A stretch of DNA of 64,000 nucleotides from NCBI GenBank assembly GCA_014872785.1, contig WKFJ01000038.1, positions 1 to 64,000 of the forward strand, read 5' to 3'. Positions 19,354-27,624 of this stretch are shown here, piece after piece (positions within the stretch are counted from its first letter, which is position 1; every line of letters starts with the position of its first letter). Both the position numbers and the translations under genes were made by a program. The DNA comes from Alteromonadaceae bacterium (GTDB lineage: Bacteria; Pseudomonadota; Gammaproteobacteria; Enterobacterales; Alteromonadaceae). The notes beneath the pieces were generated by a model. That model was not told the DNA's origin, searched no databases, and was given only the letters and a program-made list of their open reading frames with translations.

Positions 19354-20265
19354 TTAGCTAGATTCTTTTTCGTACATGCCAACCGCTTTATTCATTTCTC
19401 TTAAAAGCGGTAAGTTACTGCTTGCAAGTTGAGAAATTTGACCGGCTGCAATACTTGAACCCGTTGCGGAACCTGCTTCTACAATTGGTTTGAAGCTAGT
19501 CCAAAGACCCTGTACGACGTCCAATTGCGCTTTTACGCCCGCTGATGGGTTACCTGGAAGGCCTAGGGTTGCGTCGCCGCTAAATAACCCTGTTAATGTG
19601 CGGTCGAATAGGGTTAATGTCTCTAGTAGGCTTAAGCGATTCGCTTCAGCGTCTTGACCATAAGCGATAAGTAAAAATTCTTTGCTCATTTTTTGGGTTA
19701 ACATACGCTGCTTACCCGCAAGGTTAATAGTTGCTGCAAGACCTGGGTCGGTTGATAAACCGCCTTTAGCGGCTGCTTTTTCATAAGCGCCTACGGTTTT
19801 GTTCATCTGCTTTAGTAGTGGCAGATTTTTTGCCGCAATTTCAGCGATTTGCTCGGCACTTGCTGAGCCGCTTGAAGTGATAGCTTGAATGGTAGGGTAG
19901 AAGTCTGCCCATAATTCTTCAACCTTGGTTAATTGGCGCAAAATGCGCTTTGAACTGGTTGCAGGAAGTCCAACACTGGCGTCACCGTCTTTCAACCCTT
20001 TTAGGGTTTTATCAAACAGCGCTGATGTGTTTTTAAGGTTGTCGATATTGGCGGCTTTATCCACGTCCAATGCAACCAATAGAACTTCTTTACTCATTTT
20101 CTGAGTGAGCATGCGCTGTCGACCACTGAGGTTCAAAATGGTTCCGTATTCTGCCGCTGTAGGTTCTGCAGCATGCGCTGGTATTGCCACAATACTCGCC
20201 AGCACGGTACAGACCGCAGCAAATAATTGGAATTGCTTAAAATAACCCTTTCTTGCAGTTAACAT
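19354..20265 (-). CDS. Secreted protein with two PilJ-type (type IV pilus MCP) sensor domains
   Basis: The product is about 303 residues with a cleavable signal peptide (AIPAHAA end, about residue 34). It holds two copies of the PilJ-type N-terminal sensor domain. Each copy has the hallmark RQRMLTQKMSKE or KQRMLTQKMSKE, a following LFD-T-L-GL-GD helix, and a closing LPLLREMNK or LPLLKQMNK segment. There is no membrane anchor or signalling domain, so it is probably a free periplasmic protein. PilJ-type domains elsewhere sit in receptors for pilus signals or nitrate-like ligands. The ATG at 20265 is chosen because AAGGGGA precedes it and the signal peptide starts there. It is just upstream of the poly-HAMP receptor, so a ligand-delivery partner role is plausible but inferred. 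Confidence 0.85.
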   Translation of the reverse strand: MLTARKGYFKQFQLFAAVCTVLASIVAIPAHAAEPTAAEYGTILNLSGRQRMLTQKMSKEVLLVALDVDKAANIDNLKNTSALFDKTLKGLKDGDASVGLPATSSKRILRQLTKVEELWADFYPTIQAITSSGSASAEQIAEIAAKNLPLLKQMNKTVGAYEKAAAKGGLSTDPGLAATINLAGKQRMLTQKMSKEFLLIAYGQDAEANRLSLLETLTLFDRTLTGLFSGDATLGLPGNPSAGVKAQLDVVQGLWTSFKPIVEAGSATGSSIAAGQISQLASSNLPLLREMNKAVGMYEKESS

Positions 20266-20302
20266 GACATTCCCCTTGGATGTAAGCCTATAAAAAATAA
20301 AC

Positions 20303-20349
20303 GTTTTATAATTAATTTTAATACTAGCTAGATCGGGTATTTTCTCCAA
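20303..20349 (-). promoter_or_regulatory. Putative promoter of PilJ-like/poly-HAMP operon
   Basis: On the minus strand TTGGAG and TAGTAT are separated by 17 bases, a fair sigma-70 arrangement. The -10 lies inside a 15-base AT-rich box (20312-20326) that recurs exactly at 22178-22192 before the second receptor gene. No SigF/FliA-type flagellar promoter is seen. Confidence 0.4.
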
Positions 20350-20434
20350 TGTAGCATAATAGAAATTTATAACATTTAGTTATAATCGATTTTGAATAAT
20401 TGTCGCCTTGGTATACTTGCGCAATTAACTAACC

Positions 20435-22141
20435 TTAGGCAACTTTGAACTTGTGCAGCATGTCCACTAGCTTGGCGCTTGCTGTGTCTATATCCGTACT
20501 CGCGGTAAGGACATTATTGGCTTCTGACACGCTTTCGTGATTGAGTACTTGAATAACGTTAAGACTGTTGGATATATCTCGTGACATCACGCTTTGCTCT
20601 TCAGCAGAGACCGCAACGTTATTGTTCATCTTGCTGATTTCACCTACCTGCTCACCAATGCTGTTGAACATATCGCCAATTTCTCTCGCACTTTCTGCTG
20701 CCGCAGTAGCACTTTCTTGACTTGTTTTCATAGTGTTGACAACCGCCTGACTACCTTCGTTTAAGCGGGCGATGATTTCATTTATCTCACTCGTAGAGTC
20801 GTGAGTACGCGTTGCTAGAGAGCGCACTTCATCGGCAACTACGGCAAAGCCTCGGCCTTGTTCACCTGCGCGCGCGGCCTCTATGGCGGCGTTTAGTGCT
20901 AGCAAGTTGGTTTGTTCAGCAATACTGCGAATAACTTCAATTACAGTATCGATTTCTCGACAGTTTTCCTCTAGCTGCAACACCGCTTTCGCTGCATCGC
21001 TTATGTTGGCTCTTAAGTGTTGCATAGTTTGCACGTTGCGATTAACCACCTCAGCACCTGACTTCGCATGTTCATCTGTTTGTTGCGATGAGTTAGCTGT
21101 CGCAATAACTGCCTGGGTAACTTCTTCGACTGCCTGCGCCATCTGCAACATAGCATCAGACACTGATTCGCCTTGCTCTTGTTGCGTGTTGATCGTTTTA
21201 TTGCTGTTTTCACTGGTGTCGTGCAGCTCGTGGGCAATGTTCAAAAGTTTTTCAGCTTCGTTGTTTATTTCTGCAATCACATTTTGGGTGTTCGACGCCA
21301 GTATATTGACTGATGTAGCCAGATCACCGAATTCGTCGTTAGAAGTAATATTTACACGCTTGGTTAAATCGCCTTGAGATATTTTGCCAAGCGTTTTGTT
21401 AATGGATCCTAGTGGGGTAGTAACTGCTCGTAGTATAAAAACCATCGCCGCCCCAGCGATAAACGCGGCCACTATTAACACCATCATCAATACTGATGCG
21501 CTTGCGCTTTGCGACTCACCTAAGTCTGTCAGATTGCTCGCAATCGCTTGGTTGCCTCGTTGCACGCTTTCTGTGCCTTGCACGACTTCTGAAAAGCCAT
21601 CCGATAGCTGGTTCAGTTCAGCAGATTTAGACTGTAGGTCTGCTGTAAACTGGCTGACACTGTTGGTCATTGAATTGAGCCCTACAAGCGCTTCGCGATT
21701 TAATATTTCTTGGATATCGCCAATCTCGTCTACCAAATCTTCAGCTTCATAGAGTGCATCGCCTTCTGGCAGAAACTCAAGTAAGTCTTCAATTCCGCCT
21801 GTAAATTCCTCTAATTGTACCGCTATGGCGTTTATTTTTCGGGCGACGATTTGAACTTGCTGATTGGATTGCTGTAAATCGTCAGATAGGGTAGTCGTAG
21901 CTGTTGCCATGTTAGCGAGGGACGATTGGGCAGCTTGAATATTCTCGCCCGACATTCTGGACTGTCTGGAACCGTCTTGCGCTAAGCGCGTAACTTCTTC
22001 GATACTCGTGTTAAGTCTCGAATCCAGGACTTGCGTGAATACGATGATTGCCAAAAACAGAGCGGCGAGACCAACTACTGAATATATCAGTTTGAGTTTT
22101 ATCGTCATATGGATAACCGGAACCTTTTGCTGCTGTTTCAT
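20435..22141 (-). CDS. Methyl-accepting chemotaxis protein (single HAMP)
   Basis: Chemoreceptor of 568 residues. TM1 is at about 17-37, the periplasmic helical domain 38-215, TM2 217-238, one HAMP 239-290 ([18 protein letters not shown]) and the signalling hairpin 300-568 (tip [21 protein letters not shown]). Its periplasmic domain resembles that of the 1064-residue receptor next door. Shared positions include LYxxEDLxD near residue 130 in both, then DIxExxxREALVxLN. It lacks a CheR-tethering pentapeptide. The start may be the ATG at residue 12 (MTIKLKLIY); neither has a strong ribosome site. It is separated from the PilJ-like gene by 169 AT-rich bases and is probably a separate unit. Confidence 0.92.
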   Translation of the reverse strand: MKQQQKVPVIHMTIKLKLIYSVVGLAALFLAIIVFTQVLDSRLNTSIEEVTRLAQDGSRQSRMSGENIQAAQSSLANMATATTTLSDDLQQSNQQVQIVARKINAIAVQLEEFTGGIEDLLEFLPEGDALYEAEDLVDEIGDIQEILNREALVGLNSMTNSVSQFTADLQSKSAELNQLSDGFSEVVQGTESVQRGNQAIASNLTDLGESQSASASVLMMVLIVAAFIAGAAMVFILRAVTTPLGSINKTLGKISQGDLTKRVNITSNDEFGDLATSVNILASNTQNVIAEINNEAEKLLNIAHELHDTSENSNKTINTQQEQGESVSDAMLQMAQAVEEVTQAVIATANSSQQTDEHAKSGAEVVNRNVQTMQHLRANISDAAKAVLQLEENCREIDTVIEVIRSIAEQTNLLALNAAIEAARAGEQGRGFAVVADEVRSLATRTHDSTSEINEIIARLNEGSQAVVNTMKTSQESATAAAESAREIGDMFNSIGEQVGEISKMNNNVAVSAEEQSVMSRDISNSLNVIQVLNHESVSEANNVLTASTDIDTASAKLVDMLHKFKVA

Positions 22142-22221
22142 TAAACGGCAACTTAACGTGTTTCACAAGTATGAATGTTAATTTTAATACTAAAGGCTAA
22201 TGATACGAATTTTACCAAGTA

Positions 22222-23568
22222 TTAGATCGTATCTTGTTGTTTTTGAATTAAAATCAATCGAACTCCAAGCGCAATAGCTGCGCTGGTAAGGCCGATAATA
22301 AAACCAATCCAAAAGCCGGCCGCGCCCATGGCCGGAAATATCATATTAGTTAATGCCAACACATAACCGCTGGTAAGGCCGACGCCCCAATAGGTAGCGA
22401 GCGTGATGTAAAACATGGCTTTAGTATCTTTATATCCTCTAAGCGCACAACCTGCGATGACTTGCGCAGCATCTGAGAACTGAAAGATAGCTGCTAGGAT
22501 TAGGAGGTCTGTTGCCATTGCAACCACAATGGCTTCTTCTGAATACAAGGTTGCTATGGAATGTCCCCAAAATATAGAGATATAGGCATTTACCCCAGCT
22601 AAAAGTAAACCCAAAAGCATGCCACCGTTAACCGCACTTTGAGCATAACCAGGTTGTTTCTCGCCTAGCAGAAATCCAACTCTTATGGTGACTGCAAAGC
22701 CGATACTAAGCGGAACCATAAATAGTAAACCTGAAACATTGAGAGCAATTTGATGCGATGCCACCACACTGGCACCAAGGGGAGCCAGAAGAATGGCAAC
22801 AACGGCAAATAACGAAACCTCAAAAAGTAATGCAAGTGCGATGGGCAGCCCGAGTAGAAATACTTCTTTGAGTTTGTCGAATTCGGGGAGATTCACCTGT
22901 TTGAAAAATGGTGTGTTTTGCGTTTTTTGCGAATACTTAACATATAACCAACTGGCGAACATCATCATGATAAATACCAATGCACTGGCTATACCGCATC
23001 CGGCACCGCCAAACGCGGGTAAGCCGAGTTTTCCGTAGATAAATATATAATTGGCTGGGATATTGATGGCCAAGCCTATTAGGTAGATTGCCATGGTAGG
23101 TTTGGTGTGGGAAAGACCTTCTAAATATTGCCTGAATGTTTGATATATAGCGAAGGCAGGCATGGCGACTAACATGTAGGACAGATATTCCGCGGCGATT
23201 GTCCTGAGTTCTTGCTCCATCGGTACCACACTCAAGATGTCATCAGTTACTTGACTCAGCAGCGCAACGGGGAGGGTAAGCATTAGTCCCAGCCAGAAAA
23301 CCTGGTGGCCATAATTGGGTATGTCTTGGAATTGTTTTGCGCCATTGAGCCGAGAAATAATAGGTGGCAACGCCATCAGCACACCTTGAATAAAAATGAG
23401 AATAGGCATCAACACACTCGAAGCAATGGCCACCGCCGCCATATCTGTCGCTGATACTCTGCCGGCCATGATGGTGTCAAAAACACTCATAAGCATTTGG
23501 GTAACTTGTGCGATCAACAAAGGCCAAGCGAGCTTGGCAAGTGATTTAACTTCAGTGAACAGCCTCAT
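22222..23568 (-). CDS. MATE family multidrug/toxin efflux transporter (NorM-like)
   Basis: Inner-membrane cation-coupled antiporter of 448 residues with two six-helix MatE halves. Characteristic features are the opening LAKLAWPLLIAQVTQMLMSVFDTIMAGR and the matching second-half helix near residue 240. Such transporters export cationic drugs or metabolites using Na+ or H+. It is the last gene of the TraB/GumN-moeA-MATE unit, six bases after moeA. The link with cofactor synthesis may be just shared transcription. Substrate unknown. Confidence 0.93.
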   Translation of the reverse strand: MRLFTEVKSLAKLAWPLLIAQVTQMLMSVFDTIMAGRVSATDMAAVAIASSVLMPILIFIQGVLMALPPIISRLNGAKQFQDIPNYGHQVFWLGLMLTLPVALLSQVTDDILSVVPMEQELRTIAAEYLSYMLVAMPAFAIYQTFRQYLEGLSHTKPTMAIYLIGLAINIPANYIFIYGKLGLPAFGGAGCGIASALVFIMMMFASWLYVKYSQKTQNTPFFKQVNLPEFDKLKEVFLLGLPIALALLFEVSLFAVVAILLAPLGASVVASHQIALNVSGLLFMVPLSIGFAVTIRVGFLLGEKQPGYAQSAVNGGMLLGLLLAGVNAYISIFWGHSIATLYSEEAIVVAMATDLLILAAIFQFSDAAQVIAGCALRGYKDTKAMFYITLATYWGVGLTSGYVLALTNMIFPAMGAAGFWIGFIIGLTSAAIALGVRLILIQKQQDTI

Positions 23569-23574
23569 CAGGGC

Positions 23575-24807
23575 TTACTGCAGGTATTCAAAAAAAGGTT
23601 GCACCTCAACGATGTCACCAATAGCCATTGAGGCGACTTGGGCAGGTACCTTAATGAAGCAATTGGCTTTGCTGTAGGTTTGCATAACGGCAGAGCCTTG
23701 CCCAGGTAAAATAGCTACCTCAGCGTCACCTTGTTCGTTATTTTCTACAAAAGCCCTCAAATACTCTTCCCGTCCTGGCCGTCTTTTAAAGTTTGATTGT
23801 AACTGCGCTTTAAATATGGGGCGAGCGTTGAAGTTTGCACCAGAGAGTTTACGCAGACCAGGGACAACAAACTGTTCAAACGTGACAAACGACGATACCG
23901 GATTACCGGGTAACCCAGAAAAATAGCAATCTCCCAGTTTACCAAAGGCATAAGGTTTACCGGGTTTTATAGCGACCTTCCAAAAATCAACTTTGCCGTT
24001 TTGATCTAGCACATCTTTTACATAATCCGCATCACCAACAGATACGCCGCCGCTGCTGATTAGCCAATCGCACTCTTGACTCGCCTTTGTGAATATCTCA
24101 GCAATACTTTGCTGGTCATCTTTGATAATGCCATAGTCGATTACCTGAACATTCATTTTTGCAAGTAATGCTTTAAGGCCAGTTCTATTGCTTTCGTAAA
24201 TTTGACCGCTGGCTAATACATTTCCGGGTTCGACCAGTTCGTCGCCCGTGGCCATAAGACCGACAATGGGCGTTTTATAAGCCACAAGTTGAGCAATGCC
24301 AAGCGAGGCTAGCAGTGACAAGTGTGCAGGCAACAAACGAGTGCCTTTGGCAACGACAATACTGCCTGCTGTGACATCTTCCCCCTCCTTACGGACACTT
24401 TGCCCTAGAGTGATATCAGCATTAACCACTACTTGGTCAGCGTCGAGCGTCACTTTTTCTTGCATCAGCACGGGGTCACAACTGGGTGGTAAGTCGGCGC
24501 CTGTCATAATACGAATGCACTCGCCAGGTTTTACATCGCCCTCAAAGGGATGTCCTGCCAATGCCTTACCAACAATGGTTAATTGCGAGCCAGCCGTCAC
24601 CCCATGTCCAGAGAAGGCGTAACCGTCCATTGCAGAGTTGTCTACCATGGGAACGCTAAAAGGTGCGCTGATATCATCGGCAACCACGCGATACAAGGCG
24701 TCTTCGATAGTGACTTCTTCAGTTTTATCAATCGCGGTAATTGATAATAATTGTTGTTGCAGCGCGATATCGGGCGGAATTAACCCAGGTGCGTAACAAG
24801 AATCCAT
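23575..24807 (-). CDS. moeA: Molybdopterin molybdotransferase
   Basis: MoeA inserts molybdate into adenylylated molybdopterin, the last common step of Moco synthesis. The product is about 410 residues, the normal size. Seen motifs are DNSAMDGYAFSG (near 50), LMATGDELVEPG (near 190), SGGVSVGDADYVKDVL (near 255), KPGKPYAFG and GLPGNPVSSFVTFEQFV (near 300), all standard for the catalytic domain. An upstream GTG at 24828 would overlap the previous stop (GTGA) but lacks a ribosome site. The ATG at 24807 starts MDSCYAPGL, as in the family, though its GAGGA is rather far upstream. It is placed apart from the moaABCDE operon at 42-45 kb. Confidence 0.95.
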   Translation of the reverse strand: MDSCYAPGLIPPDIALQQQLLSITAIDKTEEVTIEDALYRVVADDISAPFSVPMVDNSAMDGYAFSGHGVTAGSQLTIVGKALAGHPFEGDVKPGECIRIMTGADLPPSCDPVLMQEKVTLDADQVVVNADITLGQSVRKEGEDVTAGSIVVAKGTRLLPAHLSLLASLGIAQLVAYKTPIVGLMATGDELVEPGNVLASGQIYESNRTGLKALLAKMNVQVIDYGIIKDDQQSIAEIFTKASQECDWLISSGGVSVGDADYVKDVLDQNGKVDFWKVAIKPGKPYAFGKLGDCYFSGLPGNPVSSFVTFEQFVVPGLRKLSGANFNARPIFKAQLQSNFKRRPGREEYLRAFVENNEQGDAEVAILPGQGSAVMQTYSKANCFIKVPAQVASMAIGDIVEVQPFFEYLQ

Positions 24808-24824
24808 TTTGAGTGTCGTCTTCC

Positions 24825-25694
24825 TCACAGTTGTGTGGCTTTCACGCCGTGTTTGGCAAGCATATTGAGCAGACCATCGGAACCTGGCAGGTGCAATGTA
24901 CCAACAAATACAGCTTCAGTTTCTTCAGTATTAAAATACGAAAGTAAAGTTGGCATCCAATTTTTATTTCTAGTGACTAACAAAGACTGATAAATAGACG
25001 GAAAGTCCTCGACCATAGAAGGTATGAGTTCTTGTTCAAAATACTGTGGTTGTCCATTGCGCCAAGCATGATGCATTTTATCAAGGTATTCGGGAAGCTT
25101 CTCAATATCTTTCAAGGTATATCGTATGTAGGCGTCCTCGTCACCGTCAGCGAGGTTTGCTAAGAATCGGATTTGCTGTGCAGGCGTCTCCAAAAAAGCC
25201 AGCTGTTTAGCTTCTTGTTTTGCCTTATCGTGAAAAAATTGATCGACCCCAACTTGAGTCAGACCTAGTTGCTGTAATTCAACCACAGCAAATGTCAGCC
25301 CGACAAAACTTGCTTTAAATGCAGACATAGCTTGTAACGGAATTCCGCGTGAATTTGCGAACTGTTGAGCTTGCTTAAGGGTACTGTCAGATAGGAACTG
25401 ATCCAATGTTTGGCCTTGTGGCAACAACATTTCTGTTTGCAGTTTTTGTTGGAAACTCGGCGCGCTAAGCTGGCCGACGTCAGTCTCTAATACAAGCACT
25501 TTGCTATTGTCAAAAGCATGGTGAAATGCATTTGGTAGAGGGTAATCACCTTCTTTTAACAGATGCATCGTACCGGCAAGATAAATCGTGTTGCCGTTTT
25601 TTTCGAGCTTCCATACTGAAGTCGTATTGGCATGCGACGTTCCAAGGAGCAACACCCATGCAACCATACACACTAGCAAATTTTTTCTGAACAT
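24825..25694 (-). CDS. TraB/GumN family periplasmic protein
   Basis: About 289 residues with an N-terminal signal peptide (MFRKNLLVCMVAWVLLLGTSHA), so it is exported. TraB/GumN proteins carry two GTxH-like motifs, seen here as LAGTMHLLKEGDYPLP near residue 40 and FVGTLHLPGSDGLLNML near the C-terminus. Relatives of the TIKI group are metal-dependent proteases, but bacterial members are poorly characterised. The ATG at 25694 is preferred over one 12 codons upstream because GAGGGA precedes it and the signal peptide begins there. Its stop overlaps a possible moeA GTG start, and it heads the moeA-MATE unit. Confidence 0.88.
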   Translation of the reverse strand: MFRKNLLVCMVAWVLLLGTSHANTTSVWKLEKNGNTIYLAGTMHLLKEGDYPLPNAFHHAFDNSKVLVLETDVGQLSAPSFQQKLQTEMLLPQGQTLDQFLSDSTLKQAQQFANSRGIPLQAMSAFKASFVGLTFAVVELQQLGLTQVGVDQFFHDKAKQEAKQLAFLETPAQQIRFLANLADGDEDAYIRYTLKDIEKLPEYLDKMHHAWRNGQPQYFEQELIPSMVEDFPSIYQSLLVTRNKNWMPTLLSYFNTEETEAVFVGTLHLPGSDGLLNMLAKHGVKATQL

Positions 25695-25878
25695 AAGACG
25701 AATCCCTCGCAACGTAAGTGTACCTGTCACATCACTGCAACAGTATTGAATTCAAATGATAATTAAAGCTACTTATTATTACCACGATAAAAATTCTTAG
25801 AAAGTATGCTTCTTTAGTCTAATATCAAAGTATAAGGACATTGCGCTATAACTAAATCGATAATATCGGAGCACGAAC

Positions 25879-27090
25879 ATGAAACACACACTCAAACCCA
25901 TAGCGGCTGCATTGGGACTCACCCTTGCTGCCTCTGTTCCTTCTTTGGCGCTAGCTGATGATGAGGGAAAGTTTATGTCAGACGCCAAGTTTAAGGCTGA
26001 CCTGCGACTTCGTTATGAAGCGGTTGAGCAAGACAATGCGTTAAAAGATGCGGATACGTTAACCCTGCGCACCCGTTTATCATTTATCTCGGGCAGCGTT
26101 AATGGCTTTTCCGTGGTAGCTGAGATTGAAAACAATAGCAACAGCTTTGGACTGGATGACTACAGCGTTCCACCTAGTGGCGTTAATCCAGGTGTATATT
26201 CGGTCATTGCTGATCCTAAATTCACCGAACTAGACCAAGGCTTTATTCAATACAAAAATAAAAGCACAACCGTCAAACTCGGTAGACAGGTTATCGCTCT
26301 TGACGGACAACGTCATGTAGGGCACGTAGGTTGGCGTCAAGACAGACAAACATTTGATGCCTTTGGTATCAACTCAAAACTGTTTGATAACGCCGTGACC
26401 GTTAAATATTACTACGTCAACAAGCGTAATCGCATTTTCTCTGACGATGCAGATTTAGATTCTAAAGACCATTTGCTTAACATCAGTACCAATACTGCGT
26501 TGGGTAAGTTTACTGGTTATAGCTACATGTTAGAGGTGGACAATGGCACCGATAACAGTCTAGACACAGTGGGCTTTAGCCTCATTGGCAAGAAGTTACT
26601 GGATAAAGCGAAGCTAAATTACCACTTGGAATATGCGAATCAAACCAGCGAATCAGGTGCGGGTAATTTCTCTGCTGATTTTTGGATGTTTGAAGCTGGG
26701 TTAGGGTTCCAGAAAACGACGTTTAAAGTGGGTTATGAGTCATTGGGGTCTGACGACGGTAACTATGGTTTCTCGACTCCACTAGCAACGCTGCACAAGT
26801 TCAACGGTTGGGCAGATATGTGGTTATCGACGCCTGCGCAAGGACTTGAAGATGCTTATATGAAAGTGTTAGGCAGCGCAGCGGGCGGAAAGTATTTAAT
26901 TGCCTATCACAAGTTTTCTGCAGAATCCCCGTCTAATGGTGTGAGCGATTTAGGGAGTGAAATCAACTTACAATACACCAGAAAGATTAATGATATTTTT
27001 TCTATGGGCGTGAAGTATGCAGCCTATGAAGCAGGTGATATTAAAGTCGATACTGACAAGCTGTGGTTATGGTTAGGCGCTAAGTTCTAG
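25879..27090 (+). CDS. Outer-membrane porin of the alginate export family
   Basis: 403 residues with a signal peptide (cleavage after SLALA, residue 26) and repeated alternating strands ending in WLWLGAKF, typical of an outer-membrane beta-barrel closing with Phe. The segment FKADLRLRYEAVEQDN, then TLRTRLSF, then VKLGRQVIALDGQRHVG fits the alginate-export/OprD-like porin group. Many members are general diffusion porins for small organic solutes, so no alginate role is implied. It has its own promoter region (shared with the divergent TraB/GumN gene) and a good terminator. Confidence 0.85.
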   Translation: MKHTLKPIAAALGLTLAASVPSLALADDEGKFMSDAKFKADLRLRYEAVEQDNALKDADTLTLRTRLSFISGSVNGFSVVAEIENNSNSFGLDDYSVPPSGVNPGVYSVIADPKFTELDQGFIQYKNKSTTVKLGRQVIALDGQRHVGHVGWRQDRQTFDAFGINSKLFDNAVTVKYYYVNKRNRIFSDDADLDSKDHLLNISTNTALGKFTGYSYMLEVDNGTDNSLDTVGFSLIGKKLLDKAKLNYHLEYANQTSESGAGNFSADFWMFEAGLGFQKTTFKVGYESLGSDDGNYGFSTPLATLHKFNGWADMWLSTPAQGLEDAYMKVLGSAAGGKYLIAYHKFSAESPSNGVSDLGSEINLQYTRKINDIFSMGVKYAAYEAGDIKVDTDKLWLWLGAKF

Positions 27091-27106
27091 CCGGGATAGA
27101 ACTACT

Positions 27107-27137
27107 AAAAGGTGGCGAATTGCCACCTTTTTTATTT
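27107..27137 (+). terminator. Terminator of the porin gene
   Basis: AAAAGGTGGC pairs with GCCACCTTTT around a short loop, followed by further T. It is a strong intrinsic terminator 17 bases after the stop. Confidence 0.92.
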
Positions 27138-27189
27138 AATTGTGTTAACTTAATAACAACAGATTCAAACTGTAAAATTATGAGATTAA

Positions 27190-27621
27190 ATGGCTGATAA
27201 ACATAGGATTTTATTAATCGAGGACTGTGAGGGAGATATAGACCTGATAACCAACGCTCTGGAGGAAACAGGGTTTGATGGTGAGATCAATTCGATTCGC
27301 GACGGTGAAGACGCGTTTGAATACCTTATGCCTAATAAAATTGATGACAGGCCGCCATTGCCGTCGCTTATTATTCTTGACATCAATATCCCAAAAATAT
27401 CAGGAATAGAGCTGCTGGATGCGCTGAAACGTACACACCATACAAAAGGGATCCCCACAGTTATTTTGACTTCTTCAGCGAGAGAGCAGGATATAAATCG
27501 ATGTTATGAACATCATGCGTCAGCGTATTTCGTTAAACCGGCAAGTTATGCTGAACTAGTGGAGTTGATTTCAGCGATAAGTACAACGTGGCTGAAACTG
27601 GCAAAACTAAAACTGGGCTGA
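27190..27621 (+). CDS. Single-domain response regulator (Rcp1-like)
   Basis: 143-residue stand-alone receiver. The acidic pair is at residues 11-12 (IED), the phospho-acceptor is Asp64 (ILDINIPKISG), Thr/Ser is in VILTSSA and the conserved Lys is in YFVKPASY near residue 118. It lacks an output domain. This form (a longer alpha4 loop, PKISGIELLDALK) is typical of Rcp1 partners of phytochrome-like and PAS histidine kinases. The kinase gene starts three bases after its stop, so the two are almost surely a pair. Its target might be a protein rather than DNA. Confidence 0.92.
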   Translation: MADKHRILLIEDCEGDIDLITNALEETGFDGEINSIRDGEDAFEYLMPNKIDDRPPLPSLIILDINIPKISGIELLDALKRTHHTKGIPTVILTSSAREQDINRCYEHHASAYFVKPASYAELVELISAISTTWLKLAKLKLG

Positions 27622-27624
27622 TTT

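Noticed and set aside
18000-20000. FliA (sigma-28) promoter for the chemoreceptor genes
   Set aside because: No TAAA-N15-GCCGATAA-like sequence was found upstream of either receptor unit; a CCCGATCT stretch lacks the -35 part.
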